64,000 bases of DNA from CBDCMJ01 sp965224325 (GTDB lineage Bacteria; Chloroflexota; Dehalococcoidia; Lucifugimonadales; UBA3495), in assembly GCA_965224325.1 (NCBI GenBank), contig CBDCYT010000015.1, forward strand, positions 124,001-188,000, written 5' to 3'. The notes beneath the pieces were generated by a model. The model searched no databases and was not told where the DNA came from. It was given only the letters and a program-made list of their open reading frames with translations. The position numbers and the translations under genes are program-made. Below, in pieces: positions 44,053-51,100 of this stretch. Every line of letters begins with the position of its first letter. Within the stretch, counting starts at the first letter, position 1.

Positions 44053-44757
44053 ATGGAAGAGATACCGGAGCGGGCGCTGGTGGTTATTCCTCACCCTGAC
44101 GACGCGGAGCCTTGGTGCGCCGGGACGGTGGCCCGGTGGGCCAGCCGCGGGACTTCGGTGCATTACCTGGTTTGCACCGACGGAGGTAAGGGCGCCAGCG
44201 ACCGGGGGATCACCTCATCCCAACTGGCCCTGGTCCGAGAGAAGGAACAGCTCACCGCGTCCGAGATGCTGGGTGTTCAGGAAGTGGTGTGGCTTGGCCA
44301 CCCCGACGGCGAGTTGGAGGACACTACGGACTTTCGTAAGGAAATCGTCAGGCAAATACGACGGGTGCGGCCGGAGGTGGTGCTATGCCCGGAGCCCTAC
44401 CGCAGAAATCTGGCCTGGCACCGGGACCACAGGATCACCGGCCAGGTTACCCTGGACGCGGTGTTCCCTTGGGCTCGCGACCATCTTCACTTCATGGAAC
44501 TGTGGGAGCAGGAGGGATTGGAGCCGCATAAGACGGCCACCGTGCTTTTCTGGGGCGCCGAACTGCCTGACACCTACGTGGATATTGGCGAGTCAATGGG
44601 CGTCAAGGTGCAGGCTGTGCTGGCCCACATGAGCCAACTGGGCGATCGCACTAGGGCCGAGCTCGAGGCATTCGTCAGGGAGACCGCCGCCAACGCGGCG
44701 GCGGACCAGGAACACGCCTACGCGGAAGCTTTCCGCAAGGTCACTTTCCGCACTTAG
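44053..44757 (+). CDS. PIG-L/LmbE-family deacetylase (MshB/BshB-like)
   Basis: 234 aa. The zinc-site motif PHPDDAEPW (His, Asp) lies near residue 13, a YLVCTDGGKG strand follows, and the second zinc histidine lies in WHRDHRITG. The family removes N-acetyl groups from GlcNAc-containing molecules, including GlcNAc-inositol (MshB) and GlcNAc-malate (BshB). ATG 44053 is chosen over TTG 44047; AAGGAA lies 9 nt upstream. It lies 2.3 kb after the MshA-like glycosyltransferase and next to the MshD-like acetyltransferase. Confidence 0.88.
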   Translation: MEEIPERALVVIPHPDDAEPWCAGTVARWASRGTSVHYLVCTDGGKGASDRGITSSQLALVREKEQLTASEMLGVQEVVWLGHPDGELEDTTDFRKEIVRQIRRVRPEVVLCPEPYRRNLAWHRDHRITGQVTLDAVFPWARDHLHFMELWEQEGLEPHKTATVLFWGAELPDTYVDIGESMGVKVQAVLAHMSQLGDRTRAELEAFVRETAANAAADQEHAYAEAFRKVTFRT

Positions 44758-44797
44758 CGCCGTTTGTGCCTGGAGTTTGACAGAACTACAGAACTAA

Positions 44798-45081
44798 GGA
44801 AGCCTCTGAACAAGCCGCCGACGCGACCATCTTCACTATCTGACTATGCGCCAATTGCCGGACTTCTTCAGACCATCCCTAGAAATCGACAATGTCGACG
44901 CCCCAATCCGGAGCTTGGCGATTGCTCATTGGAGCGCGATCCCACCGAGTGTGGCTGCTTTGTTTTCTAAGAACCGTCATTCCGGCGCAGGCCGGAATCC
45001 AGGCCCTTGAAATTCTAGATTCCGGCTTGCTCCGGAATGAGGGGTTGGGCGGTGTGAGGCTTCACTTATTAAGAGGTTTCC
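44798..45081 (+). mobile_element. MITE-like element, family C (IS5-type ends)
   Basis: A 284-bp non-coding element. The left end GGAAGCCTCTGAACAAG and right end CTTATTAAGAGGTTTCC are imperfect inverted repeats, and TAA flanks both sides (44795-44797, 45082-45084). The ends resemble those of IS5-family elements, so trans-mobilisation by such a transposase is plausible. Inside are the palindromes CATTCCGGCGCAGGCCGGAAT (near 44979) and ATTCCGGCTTGCTCCGGAAT (near 45020). Confidence 0.75.
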
Positions 45082-45105
45082 TAAAGACCGCGGGATGAAA
45101 ATACT

Positions 45106-45133
45106 AAGGGCAGCCTGCGCGATGGCTGCCCTT
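45106..45133. terminator. Strong hairpin between two MITE-like elements
   Basis: AAGGGCAGCC (45106-45115) pairs perfectly with GGCTGCCCTT (45124-45133) around an 8-nt loop. It lies in the 53-bp gap between element C and element B copy 1. There is no clear T-tract. It may be the original terminator downstream of the deacetylase gene. Confidence 0.45.
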
Positions 45134-45134
45134 A

Positions 45135-45334
45135 GAAACTATCTCAAAACGGTCGCTCTCTGGCGCCATGGATTAGCTGGAAGCCTGGGTCTATGGATTC
45201 CCGGGCCCCGATCGGGGTCGGGGACAAGCTTCGCGGGAATTGCGGATGGCCCTCTGGGCCGCGTATGGATATGAAACCAGCTATTTTCATGGCAATAGCG
45301 GTTTGGATGCTGCGCCAAGTTTTGAGATAGTTTC
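45135..45334 (+). mobile_element. MITE-like element, family B, copy 1
   Basis: A 200-bp element with 16-bp inverted ends GAAACTATCTCAAAAC and GTTTTGAGATAGTTTC, flanked by TTA on each side (45132-45134, 45335-45337). It contains the palindromic core with CCCCGATCGGGG near 45206. A second copy occurs at 58488-58724. It encodes no protein. A 3-bp TNA duplication is also seen for some IS5-family relatives. Confidence 0.88.
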
Positions 45335-45371
45335 TTAGTTGATGCTACCCTGCAACGGATAGTGCGGCGTG

Positions 45372-45686
45372 TTAAGCCAGGGTCTCGCTAATCTGGATGG
45401 TTGGACTGATGTCGGTGAAGTTGGCAATGTCTCCCACAACCTCGCGGCCGACGGCCTTGAAGGCTTCGTGGACTTCATCCACGGTGTTAAAGTTGAGGTG
45501 GGCCATGGCGACGAAGGGAGCAGGCGCCGATGGGTCTGGAGCCGATATACCCCTATCCACCTCTAAGCTGACCATTCCCCGAGTACTAAGGTTCTCATGC
45601 ACCAGCGGTCCGTGATTGTGGAGAAAGTAGTCCCAGTTGAACGTTTTTCCTTCTTCGTGGGGGAAAGCTACGGTTACTCGAATCAT
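45372..45686 (-). CDS. EthD-domain protein
   Basis: 104 aa, dimeric alpha-beta barrel type. The N-terminal VTVAFPHEEGKTFNWDYFLHNHGPLV and the mid-protein FVAMAHLNFNTVDEVHEAF are characteristic of EthD-like proteins. These are small cytosolic proteins linked to ether, polyketide or other degradation; their reaction is often unknown. AAGGAGG lies 6 nt before ATG 45686. It stands alone, downstream of MITE B copy 1 on the opposite strand. The 297-bp gap to its right has no gene. Confidence 0.8.
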   Translation of the reverse strand: MIRVTVAFPHEEGKTFNWDYFLHNHGPLVHENLSTRGMVSLEVDRGISAPDPSAPAPFVAMAHLNFNTVDEVHEAFKAVGREVVGDIANFTDISPTIQISETLA

Positions 45687-45983
45687 CTTAGCCTCCTTCT
45701 TGCTGGGCTGCTCAGCAAGGCATAGCTCAGTGTACCCGGTTGTTAACCTAGCCGCAATGCCAACCGAGAGTCAACGCGGAGCTTCTACTCAACCTGCCAC
45801 TAATTAGCCGGCCGCTAGTAAGTTGGTAGCTTAGCTGGGGCAGCCGGCCGCCAAAACCTTAGTCGGCGTTGGATTTACGGCCGAATGGCGCCTAGGACGG
45901 GACGCTAGTCTCTCCGGGTTCCTGACAAGACGCATCTGCTACAATGAGGCCGGTTTACCCCAATCCTCCATAGGCTGGGATAG

Positions 45984-47360
45984 ATGGTTGCAGCGCTGAA
46001 ATACAGACTTTTCCTGTGCTTGCCGGTGCTGGCGTTGCTGCCGTTGTCCTTGACGCTGGCCTGCGGCGGCAGCCAGCCGCCGGAACCTAAAGACGAGATT
46101 GCGGTTGTTTGGGAAGCCTGGCAATTGATCGATGATTCATATGCCGACCGCCATATTGTGGAAATTGACGCCGTGGTGAGCGCCGCTCTCCATAGCATGT
46201 TGGGTCTCTCAGATGGTTCGGAATATCCCTTTTTCACGGAGGTAGGTCGGCTGCGCGGACAAACTCCGCCCGAGGTGCCGCTTGCTCTGACCGACGTTTG
46301 GCGGGGGATGGCCGTACACCAGCAACGGTGGCCTGAGATCCAGCGCTCCGACCTAGCCGCCGCCGCCGTTGCCGGAATTACCGCCGGGCTGGGGGATCCT
46401 TGGGCGGTGTATCTAAGCGCAGAAGCCTACCCTAAGACTAAGCGAGAACTTGTGGAAACACTGGAGGGTGAATACCGTGGTATAGGCGCCATGTTGATGG
46501 TGGAAAATGATGAAATATTGATGTTCCCGTTCCAAGATACCCCTGCACAAAAGGCTGGTATCGAGGATGGCGACGTACTGCTGGAAGTCGATGGGCAACC
46601 GGTAGCCGACAGAGTCCTGGAGGACGTAGTCGGCCTCGTTGCGGACCCTTCGGCGTCCAAAGTCACGTTACTCACCAGACGGGGCCTCGGCGCGGACCCA
46701 CAGGAAATTGAGGTGTTCCGGGGTTCTATCGACTTACCCTCGGTGTCCCATCAGCTGCTCCCGGGCGGCATCGGCCACGTATACGTCCATAACTTTCGGC
46801 ATAACACTGGTGAGCAGGTTTTTGAAGCCCTTGAAGCTCTAGAGCAGATCGACATGCTCGCTCTGATCCTGGACCTGCGTTCGAACCCCGGAGGGTCCGA
46901 AGAGGCCGCCAACGACGTGGCCGGTCATTTTCTGCCCCCGGAGAGCCTGTTTCTGTACACTGAGGACCGCCAAGGAAAGCGCGAAGCGCAGCACGTGAGG
47001 GAGGGGTTGGACCGGTTGGCATTGGGAGAATTGCCCTTGGTGATCTTGGTCAATGAGAACACGGCGGGGGAAGCTGAGGTTGTGGCCGCGGTGCTCCGGG
47101 AATCCGGACGAGCCGTACTCATGGGAACCGAAACCTTCGGTAGGTCCGGTGGTTACGACTTCGTCGAGTTGGCAGACGGCTCGGCCATTTATATGGCGAC
47201 CCAGCGCTGGTTCACGCCCTCTGGGAAAGCCTTAGGCCGGGATGGCCTGCAGCCGGACTTTCCGGTGATTTCTCAACTGGGAGGGGAAGGCATTAGCGGC
47301 GAATCCCAGTTCGATGAGGCCTACCGCTACTTGAATGACCGGCTACCCCCCTTCCGGTAG
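45984..47360 (+). CDS. S41/C-terminal-processing-protease homologue, lipoprotein, catalytic residues lost
   Basis: 458 aa. The signal sequence ends in a lipobox (LTLAC, C27), so it is a predicted lipoprotein. A PDZ domain (about 170-255; YRGIGAMLM, QKAGIEDGDVLLEVDG) precedes an S41 peptidase fold (LRSNPGGSEEAANDVA, LVILVNENTAGEAEVV, MGTETFGRSGGY). In active CtpA/Prc enzymes the boxes read TASASE and TFGKG. Here the nucleophile Ser is G362 and the general-base Lys is R387. It is therefore probably an inactive scaffold or binding protein. Its 3' end overlaps the convergent zinc-ribbon gene by 18 bp. Confidence 0.85.
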   Translation: MVAALKYRLFLCLPVLALLPLSLTLACGGSQPPEPKDEIAVVWEAWQLIDDSYADRHIVEIDAVVSAALHSMLGLSDGSEYPFFTEVGRLRGQTPPEVPLALTDVWRGMAVHQQRWPEIQRSDLAAAAVAGITAGLGDPWAVYLSAEAYPKTKRELVETLEGEYRGIGAMLMVENDEILMFPFQDTPAQKAGIEDGDVLLEVDGQPVADRVLEDVVGLVADPSASKVTLLTRRGLGADPQEIEVFRGSIDLPSVSHQLLPGGIGHVYVHNFRHNTGEQVFEALEALEQIDMLALILDLRSNPGGSEEAANDVAGHFLPPESLFLYTEDRQGKREAQHVREGLDRLALGELPLVILVNENTAGEAEVVAAVLRESGRAVLMGTETFGRSGGYDFVELADGSAIYMATQRWFTPSGKALGRDGLQPDFPVISQLGGEGISGESQFDEAYRYLNDRLPPFR

Positions 47361-47597
47361 ACCGTTCTCCTCCGCTTCGTCCATAGGCTGACAACTCCTG
47401 CAGACGAAGCCGGAGCGGTCTTCAGGTAGAGTGTCCCTGAGGACGTTGCGCTTCCGGTGGCAGACGGAGCAGACCACGCTCTCCAGTTCCGGCTGCGGCG
47501 CTGGGCCGGCGGTGGTAACTCCCCCGCGAAATCCGGCGTAATCCGGGTTCTGCTGCTTCAAGCGCAAGTAGCGCTCCAAGTCTTTGCGACGGCTCAC
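47343..47597 (-). CDS. Small zinc-ribbon protein downstream of rplL
   Basis: 84 aa. A basic N-terminus (SRRKDLERYLRLKQQNP) is followed by two CxxC knuckles (CSVC, CRSC) 23 residues apart and an acidic tail. The layout suggests a nucleic-acid- or ribosome-associated zinc ribbon; the family is not recognised. GTG 47597 follows GGAGAGGT. It lies 36 bp after rplL on the same strand and is probably co-transcribed with the ribosomal operon. Confidence 0.75.
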   Translation of the reverse strand: MSRRKDLERYLRLKQQNPDYAGFRGGVTTAGPAPQPELESVVCSVCHRKRNVLRDTLPEDRSGFVCRSCQPMDEAEENGLPEGG

Positions 47598-47633
47598 GTG
47601 ACCTCTCCAGTGGCGCCGGCTGGTCTCCAGCCG

Positions 47634-48020
47634 CTATTTCACCTCTACCACGGCGCCCGCCTCTTCCAGCTTGCTTCTAATGTCCGCAGCTTCGTCCTTG
47701 GCAACCACGTCCCCAACTCTGGCCGGAGCCGACTCTACCAGCTCCTTCGCTTCCCGCAGGCCCAACGATGTTACTTCCCGGACCGCTTTAATGACGTTGA
47801 TCTTGTTGGGGCCGATTTCCTTGATCGTCACTTCAAACTCGGTTTGTTCTTCTTCCGGTGCAGCAGCTTCACTGGCAGCCGCCCCTGAGCCCGGACCGGC
47901 AAGCACCGCTACGGGGGCAGCTGCGGTGATGCCAAACTCATCTTCCAATGCTTTGACCAGGTCGGACAATTCCAGTACGTTCATTCCCTTGATGACTTCT
48001 ATCATTTCGTCCTTAGTCAC
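47634..48020 (-). CDS. rplL: Ribosomal protein L7/L12
   Basis: 128 aa. The N-terminal dimerisation helices (EVIKGMNVLELSDLVKALEDEFG), an Ala/Gly-rich hinge (about 36-55), and the C-terminal factor-binding domain (KINVIKAVREVTSLGLREAKELVE) match L7/L12, the flexible stalk that recruits translation GTPases. GTG 48020 has AGGAGG 4-5 nt upstream. It is co-transcribed with rplJ. A 7-bp hairpin (CGGCTGG/CCAGCCG) lies just after the stop but has no U-tract, so reading into the zinc-ribbon gene is likely. Confidence 0.97.
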   Translation of the reverse strand: MTKDEMIEVIKGMNVLELSDLVKALEDEFGITAAAPVAVLAGPGSGAAASEAAAPEEEQTEFEVTIKEIGPNKINVIKAVREVTSLGLREAKELVESAPARVGDVVAKDEAADIRSKLEEAGAVVEVK

Positions 48021-48067
48021 GTGTCCTCCTACAATGCGCCAAATCGACTTGAAAATTAATCCTTGGA

Positions 48068-48595
48068 CTAGTCCGCTTCCAGCTGGCGGATTCGAGCCTG
48101 CAACAGGCCATCTAGATTCTGTAACGGCCCGTTAAGCGCCCCCAGCAATCGTTGTATAGGTGCTTGTAGCTGGCCCATCAATTGCGCCACCAATTGGGGC
48201 TTTGGCGGCAATGAGGCCAGGCGGCTGACTTCCTCCGCCGACATCGCCGGTCCGTCTCCCATGACTGCCCCGCGCACCTCGAGCACCGAGCGGGTAGTGC
48301 GCAAGTAGTCCGCGATAGCCTTGGCTACCTCTAGAGGGTCGTCGTAACCGAAGGCAACCGCCGTGGGGCCTTGCACAATGTCTTTCACCTGAGGACGCCG
48401 GGCGCCATCGGCAGCCAACATCATCAAGTTATTTTTGACCACGGTGAAGTCGGCCCCCGCGGTCCTCATGCGGCGCCGAATCTCCACCATCTCGTTAACC
48501 GAGATGCCGGTGTAGTTTGTCGTTACCGTGATGGTGCAGCGTTCCAACTTATCCGTTAGGTCGCTTACCCGGTCGATTTTCTCTTGTGCTGGCAC
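48068..48595 (-). CDS. rplJ: Ribosomal protein L10
   Basis: 175 aa. The N-terminal rRNA-binding domain shows TNYTGISVNEMVEIRRRMRTAGADFTVVKNNLM and GPTAVAFGYDDPLEVAKAI; the C-terminal helix binds the L7/L12 dimers. L10 also controls its own operon in many bacteria. A leader with a terminator-like hairpin (48616-48654) precedes it. The start is GTG 48595. Confidence 0.97.
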   Translation of the reverse strand: MPAQEKIDRVSDLTDKLERCTITVTTNYTGISVNEMVEIRRRMRTAGADFTVVKNNLMMLAADGARRPQVKDIVQGPTAVAFGYDDPLEVAKAIADYLRTTRSVLEVRGAVMGDGPAMSAEEVSRLASLPPKPQLVAQLMGQLQAPIQRLLGALNGPLQNLDGLLQARIRQLEAD

Positions 48596-48615
48596 TAATC
48601 CATCTCCGACTATCT

Positions 48616-48654
48616 AAATAAAAACGCCCGCACCATTAATATGGAGGCGCGGGC
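48616..48654 (-). terminator. Attenuator-type terminator in the rplJ leader
   Basis: On the minus strand a GC stem (GCCCGC at 48654-48649 with GCGGGC at 48631-48626), with inner CCAT/ATGG pairing, is followed by TTTTTATTT (48624-48616). It lies between rplA and rplJ, 21 nt before the rplJ start codon. The wider gap (to 48776) has further GC-rich inverted repeats. This fits an L10-sensitive attenuator as described for Bacillus rplJL; here it is inferred from position and structure. Confidence 0.7.
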
Positions 48655-48776
48655 ATCCAAGCTTGCCACTCTGGACATAATCGCGCCTCGGCGGGCGGCG
48701 CCTGCGCCATTAACCCTCACGTGAAGGCGCCCGCGGTCTACGGCTGTATTTGGTTGTGACGTGGTTTCTCGCGGAC

Positions 48777-49493
48777 TTACTCCGGCGGTTCCAATGCCTG
48801 GAGCGCTGATACGTCTACGGGTACGCTGGGGCCCATGGACGACGCGAGGTACGCCGATCGTAGAAATGGGCCTTTGACGCCCGCCGGTTTGTCCCTGACG
48901 ATTGAACTGGTCAGCGAGGCCAAGTTGTCCAAAAGCTGTTCCGATTCAAAGCTTACCTTGCCGACGGGGCTATGAATTATGGCCGTCCGGTCTGTGCGGT
49001 ACTCCACCCTGCCCGCTTTGGCCTCTTGTATTACTCTGGGCAGGTCTTGAGGCTGCACCATGGTGCCTGACCTGGGGTTTGGCATGAGACCGCTCCGTCC
49101 CAAGATGCGGCCCAAGCGTCCGATCTTGGGCATCACCTGGGGCACTGCCAGACCTACGTCGAACTCCATCCAGCCTCCTTCAATCTGCTGGATCAAGTCG
49201 TCCTCGCCCACGTAATCGGCGCCCGCTTGCCGGGCAAGGTCCACGACGTCGGCGCTGGCAAACACCAGCACCCTGACCTGTTTTCCCAGGCCATGGGGCA
49301 GCACCGTCACTCCCCGCACCATTTGATCGGCGTGACGGGTGTCGGAATTGGTCCTGAGGTGCAATTCTACCGTTTCATCGAACTTTGCGGTGGACAATTC
49401 CTTCACCAGGTCTATCGCCTCCACTGGTGGGTAGAGACGGTCCATGTCTACCCGCTCAGCCATGTCGCTGTATCTTCGGCTATGTTTAACCAT
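48777..49493 (-). CDS. rplA: Ribosomal protein L1
   Basis: 238 aa. The motifs AIDLVKELSTAKFDETVELHLRT, VLPHGLGKQVRVLVFA and ILGRSGLMPNPRSGTM are standard for L1, which forms the ribosomal L1 stalk at the E site. GAAGGAAT lies before ATG 49493. It lies 28 bp after rplK, in the usual order rplK-rplA-rplJ-rplL. Confidence 0.97.
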   Translation of the reverse strand: MVKHSRRYSDMAERVDMDRLYPPVEAIDLVKELSTAKFDETVELHLRTNSDTRHADQMVRGVTVLPHGLGKQVRVLVFASADVVDLARQAGADYVGEDDLIQQIEGGWMEFDVGLAVPQVMPKIGRLGRILGRSGLMPNPRSGTMVQPQDLPRVIQEAKAGRVEYRTDRTAIIHSPVGKVSFESEQLLDNLASLTSSIVRDKPAGVKGPFLRSAYLASSMGPSVPVDVSALQALEPPE

Positions 49494-49521
49494 AATTCCT
49501 TCCCGGTCGGACCGGAACCCG

Positions 49522-49950
49522 TTACTCCTCGCTTATTTGGATGCCCATGCTTCTGGCCGTGCCAGCAATGATGGACATAGCCTCTTCCGTAGAGGAGGCG
49601 TTCAAGTCCGTTGACTTGGTTTCCGCAATCTCCCTCAACGCCTGCCTGCTGATGGTCCCCACCGGCCCCTGTCGGTTGTCGGAGGCCCCTTTCCCCACGG
49701 CTGCCGCTTTCCTTAGCAAGTCCGAAGCCGGAGGTGTACGGGTTACGAAGGTAAAAGAGCGGTCTTCGTAAACCGTCAGGTGCACTGGCACTATGGTGCC
49801 AACCTGATTAGCCGTTCGGGAGTTATACTCCTTGACGAAGCCCATGATGTTGACGCTGTGCTGGCCCAACGCCGGGCCCACCGGCGGAGCGGGGGTGGCC
49901 TTCCCCGCTTCGAGTTGAAGCTTGATTATTGCTCTTACCTTTTTCGCCAC
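49522..49950 (-). CDS. rplK: Ribosomal protein L11
   Basis: 142 aa. The N-terminal domain (IKLQLEAGKATPAPPVGPALGQHSVNIMGFVKEYN) carries the proline-rich thiostrepton-linked segment. The C-terminal domain binds the GTPase-centre rRNA. GTG 49950 has GGAG 6 nt upstream. It follows nusG by 71 bp. Confidence 0.98.
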   Translation of the reverse strand: MAKKVRAIIKLQLEAGKATPAPPVGPALGQHSVNIMGFVKEYNSRTANQVGTIVPVHLTVYEDRSFTFVTRTPPASDLLRKAAAVGKGASDNRQGPVGTISRQALREIAETKSTDLNASSTEEAMSIIAGTARSMGIQISEE

Positions 49951-50021
49951 CTGCAGCTCCTAGTTGTTTATCCTGAAAACGCTGCCTGAAGTCCGGCTTT
50001 AGAAGAATTCCCGTCGAACCC

Positions 50022-50600
50022 CTAGATGCGTTCTACTTGCAGGAAGTCCAGTTCCACCGGCGTTTCCCTGCCGAAGAACGACACCAACACCCGGACCTTG
50101 CCCTTGCCTTCGTCGATGTCGCTAATGCCTCCGATGAAGTCCACAAAGGGCCCCTCGGTAATACGCACTGTCTCGCCCCGTTCCAAACCAATTTTTACCC
50201 GAGGAGCGCCCGATTCCACCTGTTTTAGGATGTCCTCTATTTGCTTGTCCTCTAGCGGCACGGGCCTGGGGCGCTTGTCCGATTCGTCCTCACTGGACAC
50301 GAAGCCGGTCACCCCCGGAGTGTTTCGGACGGCGTACCAACTCTCGTCATCCATATCCATGTGGACTAGGATATAGCCGGGGAACAGCTTGCGGCGCTCA
50401 GCCCGGCGTTTGCCCTCTTTGAATACTACTTCTTCTTCAGTGGGAACCAGCACCTGAAGGATTCGGTCTTGCATGTCCAGGCTTTGGATGCGCAGCTTCA
50501 GGTTTTTCTCGACCACGTCCTCCTGGCCTGAGTAGGTGTGGACGATATACCACCTAGGACCCTGGATCTCTTCTACTGAGGCGTTTTCCCGCGTAGTCAT
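50022..50600 (-). CDS. nusG: Transcription elongation/termination factor NusG
   Basis: 192 aa. An NGN domain (PRWYIVHTYSGQEDVVEKNL; FPGYILVHMDMDDESWYAVRNTPGVTGFV) is followed by a KOW domain (GETVRITEGPFVDFIGGISDID). NusG links RNA polymerase to Rho and to the ribosome. It lies between secE and rplK as in most bacteria. ATG 50600. Confidence 0.97.
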   Translation of the reverse strand: MTTRENASVEEIQGPRWYIVHTYSGQEDVVEKNLKLRIQSLDMQDRILQVLVPTEEEVVFKEGKRRAERRKLFPGYILVHMDMDDESWYAVRNTPGVTGFVSSEDESDKRPRPVPLEDKQIEDILKQVESGAPRVKIGLERGETVRITEGPFVDFIGGISDIDEGKGKVRVLVSFFGRETPVELDFLQVERI

Positions 50601-50683
50601 TAAATATCTCTAGACGTCAATTTATCCGTTGCCGCCTGGCCGGCAGCCGGGGCCTGGGCGCTCCGCCAGCAATCCGGCGCGGG

Positions 50684-50920
50684 CTAAAGCACGTACTTGG
50701 TGAAGGTCTCCGCGAAGATGCGGTCAAGCCCCCCGAGAAAGAATCCCGCGGCTATAGACAACCCAATAACCACCGCCGTCAAGCGGGCCGTCTCTTCCCG
50801 ACTGGGCCACACCGACTTTTGCAGCTCGGAAATAGTCTCCCGCAGGAAGTTTATGGGGCTTACTCGTCCCGCGGACCCGGGTGTGATGATGCGATTGGCC
50901 CGGGTTGAGGCTCTGGCCAC
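50684..50920 (-). CDS. secE: Preprotein translocase subunit SecE
   Basis: 78 aa, the single-span type. The amphipathic segment NFLRETISELQKSVWPSREET is the family mark, followed by one membrane helix (LTAVVIGLSIAAGFFLGGL). It clamps SecY in the inner-membrane translocon. GTG 50920 starts 6 bp after the rpmG stop, and GAGG at the rpmG end serves as the ribosome-binding site. Confidence 0.95.
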   Translation of the reverse strand: MARASTRANRIITPGSAGRVSPINFLRETISELQKSVWPSREETARLTAVVIGLSIAAGFFLGGLDRIFAETFTKYVL

Positions 50921-50926
50921 GGACGG

Positions 50927-51097
50927 TTACCTCACTTCCCGGTGTCCCGTATGGATCCGGCACCGGGAGCAGTATTTGCGCAACTCCATCCTTTGGGGGT
51001 CGCTGCGCCGATTCTTCACGGTGGTATAGTTGCGCTCCCGGCAATCGCCGCACTGTAGGGTTATGATTGGTCGGACGTCTGCAGTTTTTCTGGCCAT
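50927..51097 (-). CDS. rpmG: Ribosomal protein L33, zinc-binding form
   Basis: 56 aa. The sequence MARKTADVRPIITLQCGDC continues through NYTTVKNRRSDPQRMELRKYCSRC. Two CxxC pairs (CGDC, CSRC) suggest a bound zinc. It is a component of the 50S E-site region. ATG 51097 lies 3 bp after the tuf stop, and secE follows after 6 bp, so it is tightly embedded in the operon. Confidence 0.95.
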   Translation of the reverse strand: MARKTADVRPIITLQCGDCRERNYTTVKNRRSDPQRMELRKYCSRCRIHTGHREVR

Positions 51098-51100
51098 GAT

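Noticed and set aside
44036..44632. 198-codon frame over the deacetylase gene
   Set aside because: Arg/Trp-rich shadow of the PIG-L gene, which carries the real motifs.
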